Below, one piece after another: positions 58,807 to 64,000 of a stretch of DNA of 64,000 bases (the first letter of the stretch is position 1; each line of letters starts with the position of its first letter). The notes below the pieces were generated by a model. It made no database searches and was not told the origin of the DNA. It worked only from the letters and a program-made list of their open reading frames with translations. The translations under genes were made by a program, and so were the position numbers. Source of the stretch: Theropithecus gelada (lineage: Eukaryota; Chordata; Mammalia; Primates; Cercopithecidae); the NCBI RefSeq assembly GCF_003255815.1, contig NC_037673.1:91053715-91117714 (forward strand), written 5' to 3'.

Positions 58807-60260
58807 TTCCACTTCTGGCCCCTCCAAATCTTATGTCCTTCTTACATTGCAAAATAAAATCATGCCTTCCCAATAGTCCCCCAAAGTCTTGACGCATTCA
58901 AGCATTAACTCAAAAGTCCAAAGTCTCATCTGAGATAAAGCAAGTTCCTTCTGCCTATGAGCCTATAAAATCAAAAACAAGTTAATTACTAGCAAGATAC
59001 AATAGTGGTAAAAGCACTGCGTAAATATTTCCCTTCCAAAAGGGAGAAATCAGCCAAAAGAAAGGGACTACAAGCCCTTGCAAGTCCAAAACCCAGCAGG
59101 GCTGTCATTACATCTTAAAGCTCCAAAATAATCTCCTTTGACTGACTCCATGTCCCACATCCAGAAGCACATTTGATGCCAGGAGTGGGCTCCCAAGGCC
59201 TTGGGCAGCTCTGCCCCTATGGCTTTTCAGGATTCAGCCCCTGCAGCTGTTCTTAAGGGCTGGCATTGAGTGTCTGTGGCTTTTCTGGGCACAGTCAGTG
59301 GCTCTACTATCCTGGGGTCTGGAGGATGGTGGCCTTCTTCTCACAGCATTAGCAGTGCCCCACTGGGGACTGTGTGGAGGCTCCAACCCCACATTTTCCC
59401 TCTGCACTTCATTAGTAGAGGTTCTCAATGAGGGCTTTGTCCTTGCAGCTTTTCCATACATTGTCTAAAATCTAGGCAGAGGCTCCCAAGCCTCAACTCT
59501 TGCATTCTGTGCACTTACAGGGTTAATACCATGTGGAGGCCACCAAGGCTTACAGTTTGCACCCTCTGAAGCAGCAGCCTGAGCTGTATCTGGGCCCCTT
59601 TTAGCCACGACTAGAGCTGGAGCAGCTGGGATGCAGGGAGGAGAGTCCTTAGGCTGTGCAGAGTAGGGGGGCCCTGAATCTGGCCCAGGAATTCATTCAG
59701 TCCTCCTAGGCCTCTGGGCCTGTGATGGGAAGGGCTGCCACAAGATCTGAAATGCCTTTGAGGCCTTTTCCTCATAGTCTTGGCTATCAGCACTTGCTTT
59801 CCTTTTAGTTATGCAAATTTCTGCAGCCTGCTTGAATTCCTCCCCTGAAAATGGGCTTTTCTTTTCTGTCACATGGCCAGGCTACACATTTTCCAAACTT
59901 TTACACTCTGCTTCCCTTTTAAATATAAGTTTCAGTTTCAGGTCATTTATTTGCTCATACATATGAGCATAGTTTGTTAAAAGCAGCAAGGTCACATTTC
60001 TAAGTTGCTTAGAACTTTCTTCCGCTAGATATCTCAAATCATTACTCTCAAGTTAAAAGTTTCACTGTTCTGTAGGGAAAGGACACAATGCCTCCAAGTT
60101 CTTTGCTAAAGTATAACAAAAGTGGCCTTTGCTCCAGTTCCCAATAGGTTCCTCATTTCCATCTGAGACTCCTTCAGCCTGGACTTCATTGTCCATATTA
60201 CTATCAGAATTTTCATCACAGTAATGCTTATTTAAAAAGTAATTCCTGACCATCTCTTCT
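58807..60260 (-). mobile_element. MaLR internal region (MST/THE1-int-like), antisense, decayed
   Basis: It abuts the LTR directly and reads 'ttccacttctggcccctcc', 'caaagtctcatctgagata', 'atgccaggagtgggctccc' and 'tatcctggggtctggagg', typical of MaLR internal sequence. The frames are broken. No 5' LTR was found to the right, so the element is incomplete. Its right boundary is approximate. Confidence 0.75.
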
Positions 60261-61078
60261 CACCTTGAGACTGTAAGCAGTTTTTACTGCAGGTTTCAAA
60301 TATGGTAGACAGATTGCCCCTGAGGGACTGGCAAGGGGCAATCTCCCAGAGCTTATTTGCATAAGGGACCTTCAGGTCAAAATTTCCTCCTAAGGGAAGA
60401 GAAAATAGAGACAGGTAATACGAGGACCCAAGGTTAGAGGAGTGAGTGAGTCTAAATCAGTTCTATGTCTGTTGGTCAAATTGGGCCCATCCAGATCCAC
60501 CATGGTATCTTCCTTGAGTGTTTTAGTAAAATATCTACAGAACCCCAAGACAACAGTATTAGAGACACACAAGCCAGCCACAGATACATGTTACTCCACC
60601 TGAGTTTATCAAGCTATTTTTTGGAGGAATTTAAAGGAAAGCTAGTATTCCCCAAGTGGTGAATTTGGGCTGGAATGGCTAAGTAGATGCTTTAATAAAA
60701 ATTTTGTTTTTGTTTTTGTTTTTGCAACTAGACTTATAGGGCTGAGGAAACACGGATTAGCTAACATTTACATTGTAAAGTACAAAAAGCAGGATACTTT
60801 CTCCTATAAACAGCTGCAAAATTCCATGAAGATTACGTTGGTAATTATAATAATAATGAAAGAACATTATTTTTCCCCCCATAGTGGTCATATTAATTAC
60901 AGTTCTTAATTCTATGATTTCATCTCTTTTAAATGTTTTTACTATTATCATCACTATTATTTGGCTATTTGAAGAATCAGTGCTTTCTTTTTTAAGTCAC
61001 AAAAAATACTGACTGATACATTCAAATTTTGTTCTGAAATTGAAAATTTCAAATTTAGTGACTTTTTTTCTAAATAAA
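60261..61078. other. Intergenic stretch with nothing recognised
   Basis: Possibly the end of the MaLR internal region up to about 60400, then AT-rich DNA with a (TTTTTG)n tract at 60702-60725. No gene seen. Confidence 0.35.
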
Positions 61079-61350
61079 GAAATAGAGATGGAGTTTTTCA
61101 TGTTGCCCAGGCCAGTCTGGGACTCCTGAGCTCAAAGGATCTGCCTGCCTCAGCTTCCCAAAGTGCTGGGATTACAGGCATGAGCCACAACACCTGGCCT
61201 ATCACCAACTCATGCACCATCATGCCTGGCTAATTTTCTGATTTTTTAATAGAGACAGTCTTGCTATGTTGTATAAGCTGGTCTTGAACTACTGGTTCAA
61301 ATGATCCTACCACCTCAACTCCCAAAGTGCTGGAATTACATAAGCCTGGC
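61079..61350 (-). repeat. Rearranged Alu pair, antisense
   Basis: Two reverse Alu monomer-like pieces in a row, 61079-61200 ending 'cacctggcc' and 61201-61350 ending 'taagcctggcc'. Each carries its own 'cccaaagtgctgg' block, so this is not a simple single dimer in normal order. Confidence 0.85.
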
Positions 61351-62130
61351 CCAAATTTAATGACTCTCTAAGAGGAAAATAGAAGAGAGTTTTCTATCTC
61401 TTCCTAATATATTTCAGGGCTTTTTAGTTGTCATGAACAAAAATCCAGTCAACTTGACTTAAACCAAAAGGAAATTTATAGGTTCTTGAAATCAAAAGGT
61501 CCAATAACACAAAATAGCTTCAGGCAGAGCTGGATCCAGGTGCAGAAAAATATGTCATCAGGAATCCGTCTCTCCCCATCTCTTAGGTCTCCTTTGCTCT
61601 TGGTTGGCTTAATTCTTAGACAGTCTACCTCCCTAGTGATGAAGGGACTTCCAACAACACATACAACTAGATTAATGAAGCCAGTAGAAAGGAAGTACCT
61701 TGTTTCACATAATTTCAGCAAAATATCTAGAATTGACTGCACTGAATTGGGTGCATGGTCAGATCTGCGTTATGTGAACCTCTTTTTATAAGAAAGGGTG
61801 GGGGCAGGGGTGTATATGTGGCCCACCTAGACTACGTAGAAGTGTTGCCCAAGAGGAATTCCCTAAAAAAAACTTTACCAGAAAAAGAGAAAGTGAATGA
61901 CAACAGAGTCAACTATACATCCCCAAATCTCCACTGAAGGAAATCAAATGATACACATTTATAAATGCTATGGATTCAGATTAAAATTATAAATAATAAT
62001 TTTATTAACCTTATTCTGTGTACTTTGCATCAATTATGCCTGCAAATTTTTCTTTACCTCTCTTCCTGAAAGTGCTCTGAGTGATCTATTATTTCCTGTA
62101 GTTTTTAAAGCACAGAGTATACAGATGATT
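61351..62130. other. Intergenic stretch, unassigned
   Basis: Text at about 61430-61760 ('acttgacttaaaccaaaagg', 'ggcagagctggatccaggtg') looks like an old interspersed repeat that I cannot name. No coding evidence. Confidence 0.35.
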
Positions 62131-62140
62131 AAAACTTTAG

Positions 62141-62462
62141 GGCCGGGCATGGTGGCTCACGCCTGTAATCTCAGCACTTTGGGAGGCTGAGGAGGGTGGA
62201 TCACCTGAGGTCAGGAGTTCAAGACCAGCCTGACAAACATGGAGAAACCCAGTCTCTACTAAAAATATAAAAATTAGCCGGGTATGGTGTGCACCTGTAC
62301 TCCCAGCTACTTGGGAGACTGAGGCAGGAGAAATGCTTGAACCGAGGAGGTGGAGGTTGAAGTGAGCCAAGATCATGCCATTGCACTCCAGCCTAGGGAC
62401 AGAGCGAGGCTCCATCTCAAAAACAAGAACAAAAACAAAAAACAAAAAACAAAAAAACAAAC
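62141..62462 (+). repeat. AluS-like, sense
   Basis: Complete Alu from 'ggccgggcatggtggctca' with an (AAAAAC)n tail. A perfect 10-base target duplication AAAACTTTAG lies at 62131-62140 and 62463-62472. Confidence 0.96.
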
Positions 62463-62849
62463 AAAACTTTAGCCTGGATCATCATCCTTGAGGTTATACT
62501 AAGAGAAACATTTCGGGTTAATGCCTACTAGACATTCAGGAATCATTGAGCAAGCTTTGACCTTCATCTTTCTGGTCAATGAAGTCACACCACTATGCCA
62601 AGAGCATTAGACCTGCTCTTTCTGAGTTATTGAGATGGGCTTTTAGAGCGCATTTTGAATTTTCAAGAAGATTTTTATTTTTCACTTAGCATTTATCATT
62701 ATTGTATATTTTTAAATATAGCTACTAAGAACTTGTCCTAGTCCCAGAGTGTACTCTAAGAAGCAGAAGATGCTTCAGTATTAATGTTATTGTAAGGGGT
62801 AAAAAAGAGTTTCAGAGTTAAATGTTTGGAACACTAGGTTAAATATGCT

Positions 62850-63400
62850 TCTTTAACTTCTTATTATAAAGCTACAGAAAAGCTAAGAGTAACACAAAAG
62901 AACACCCACATATTAACCACTAAAGTTCAGCATTGTTAACATTTTGCCATCTTCATTTATATATATGTATATAGTTGTTGGTGGTGGTGAATAACTTGAA
63001 AATCAGTTGCAGACTCATGATAACATTACACTTTGCCTCCAAATACTTGAGCATGCATCTCCTAAGACATTCTTACATAACCACAGAAGCATTATAACAC
63101 TTAAGAAAATTAACAACAATTTTCTATAATACCATGGAATACCCAGTCCATGTTCAAATTTTCCCTTTTTTTCTGAATACTACTTGTATAGATAATTTTT
63201 TCTTTTGAACTAAAATCTAGAGTTCACACATTGCATTTGATTGTTATGTCTGTCTAGTGCCTTTTATTTTAAAACAGTCTTCCTGAACTTTTTAAAGAGT
63301 ACTGTGTTTTTTATGAGACCAAGCCAGTTGTCTTGTATTAATAGAATATTCCACATTCTGGATTTTTCTGAATGTTTTCCCATGACATCTTCTCATTTAT
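62850..63400. repeat. Old L1-derived sequence (untranslated region)
   Basis: 'cattgttaacattttgccatc', 'aaatacttgagcatgcatctcc', 'cttacataaccacag' and 'cacacattgcatttgattg' form, in this order, a block common to old L1M elements. Orientation and subfamily are not decided. Confidence 0.55.
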
Positions 63401-64000
63401 TCTTCCCTTCTCAACCAGGTTTCTTTACAGCAGAACCTCTCAGAGTCTTTAAAGGTCAATGGGCAAAACTACTCTCTAAATGAACACCTTCTAGCAGCCT
63501 CTGCCATCTTCACAATAACCTTCCACGCTCAATGAAGCACACACACGCCAGAAACACCAGCCCTAGCAGAGTGTCAGATGGAAACACGCATGCCTTACCC
63601 CTTGAGTCTCACGTGAAAGGACTTCCATTGGACTCCCGCTCCTGGACACTCTCCTCTGTTGGGATTAGAGGGACCCAGTTAAGAATGAAACAACAACAAC
63701 TAAAAAACAAAAAACGAAAACATCATATCTGGGCTCTAAACTAATGTCTGGGGGAAATTGAGGCTCAGAGATTAAATTCTCTTGCAAGGTAAAGCCCAAA
63801 GCTATCAAAATCTGAAAGGTCAAAGTTCGAAAATCAAAATTTTCTGTACTTCTATGAAAAAAATCAGAGCTCTTCGTATTTCTGATTCTGCACAGCCTCA
63901 GCTGGGGGACTCCTGAAGCCTTCAGCAGTTGCATCTACAGTCTATCTCTGAAGCTGTACTTGTTCATTTTCCAGTTTCTGATGAGCCTCACTCTTTTTTT
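63400..64000. other. Right end of window, nothing recognised
   Basis: No gene, RNA or named repeat. The next gene known on human 5q15 (RFESD) should lie further right. Confidence 0.4.

Noticed and set aside
1..64000. CRISPR arrays, tRNA or rRNA genes, bacterial-type operons
   Set aside because: None seen. The regularly recurring motifs are Alu and L1 copies, and the window is clearly primate nuclear DNA.

Overview
The window is nuclear DNA of a primate. It is AT-rich, more than 25 Alu copies of J, S and Y type are visible on both strands, and L1, L2, MIR, MaLR LTR and DNA-transposon fossils fill most of the space between a few spliced exons. The exons match the arylsulfatase K gene (ARSK) and the intronless orphan receptor gene GPR150. 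These two are neighbours on human 5q15, about 15 kb apart in the same order and orientation. Several coding residues differ from the human ARSK protein as I remember it, and many Alus carry AluY-type features. I infer a catarrhine, most likely an Old World monkey rather than human, but this rests on memory and not on a search.

Layout. Positions 1-13282 lie inside an ARSK intron. They hold an MLT1-type LTR, L2 and MIR pieces, a MER20, an L1 cut by an Alu, and a MER5A split by a THE1/MST-type LTR. Positions 13283-34114 carry the last five coding exons of ARSK on the + strand, encoding about residues 140-536. The introns contain a broken Tigger-type transposase relic, three L1 fragments and several Alus. 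The ARSK 3' UTR holds an Alu and probably ends near 34.7 kb. Positions 34.8-50.3 kb are repeat-dense intergenic DNA, mainly old L1 and HAL1-like material riddled with Alus. Positions 50.35-52.4 kb are a CpG island containing the complete single-exon GPR150 gene (435 codons). Positions 52.4-64 kb are gene-free and hold L2 pieces, an MLT2-like LTR, a MaLR LTR with part of its internal region, and more Alus.

Function. ARSK is a lysosomal sulfatase (glucuronate-2-sulfatase) that removes 2-O-sulfate from glucuronate in glycosaminoglycans. The exons seen here carry its downstream substrate and metal-binding residues, while the catalytic cysteine segment lies upstream of the window. GPR150 is an orphan class A seven-helix receptor. 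The two genes share a neighbourhood but no known pathway.

I found no undescribed system. The observations most worth a second look are a broken Tigger transposase relic, an exon-like segment in the first intron that would truncate ARSK, a 14-bp perfect palindrome at the edge of an LTR fragment, a tandem duplication inside a MIR, and several nested insertions with clear target-site duplications.
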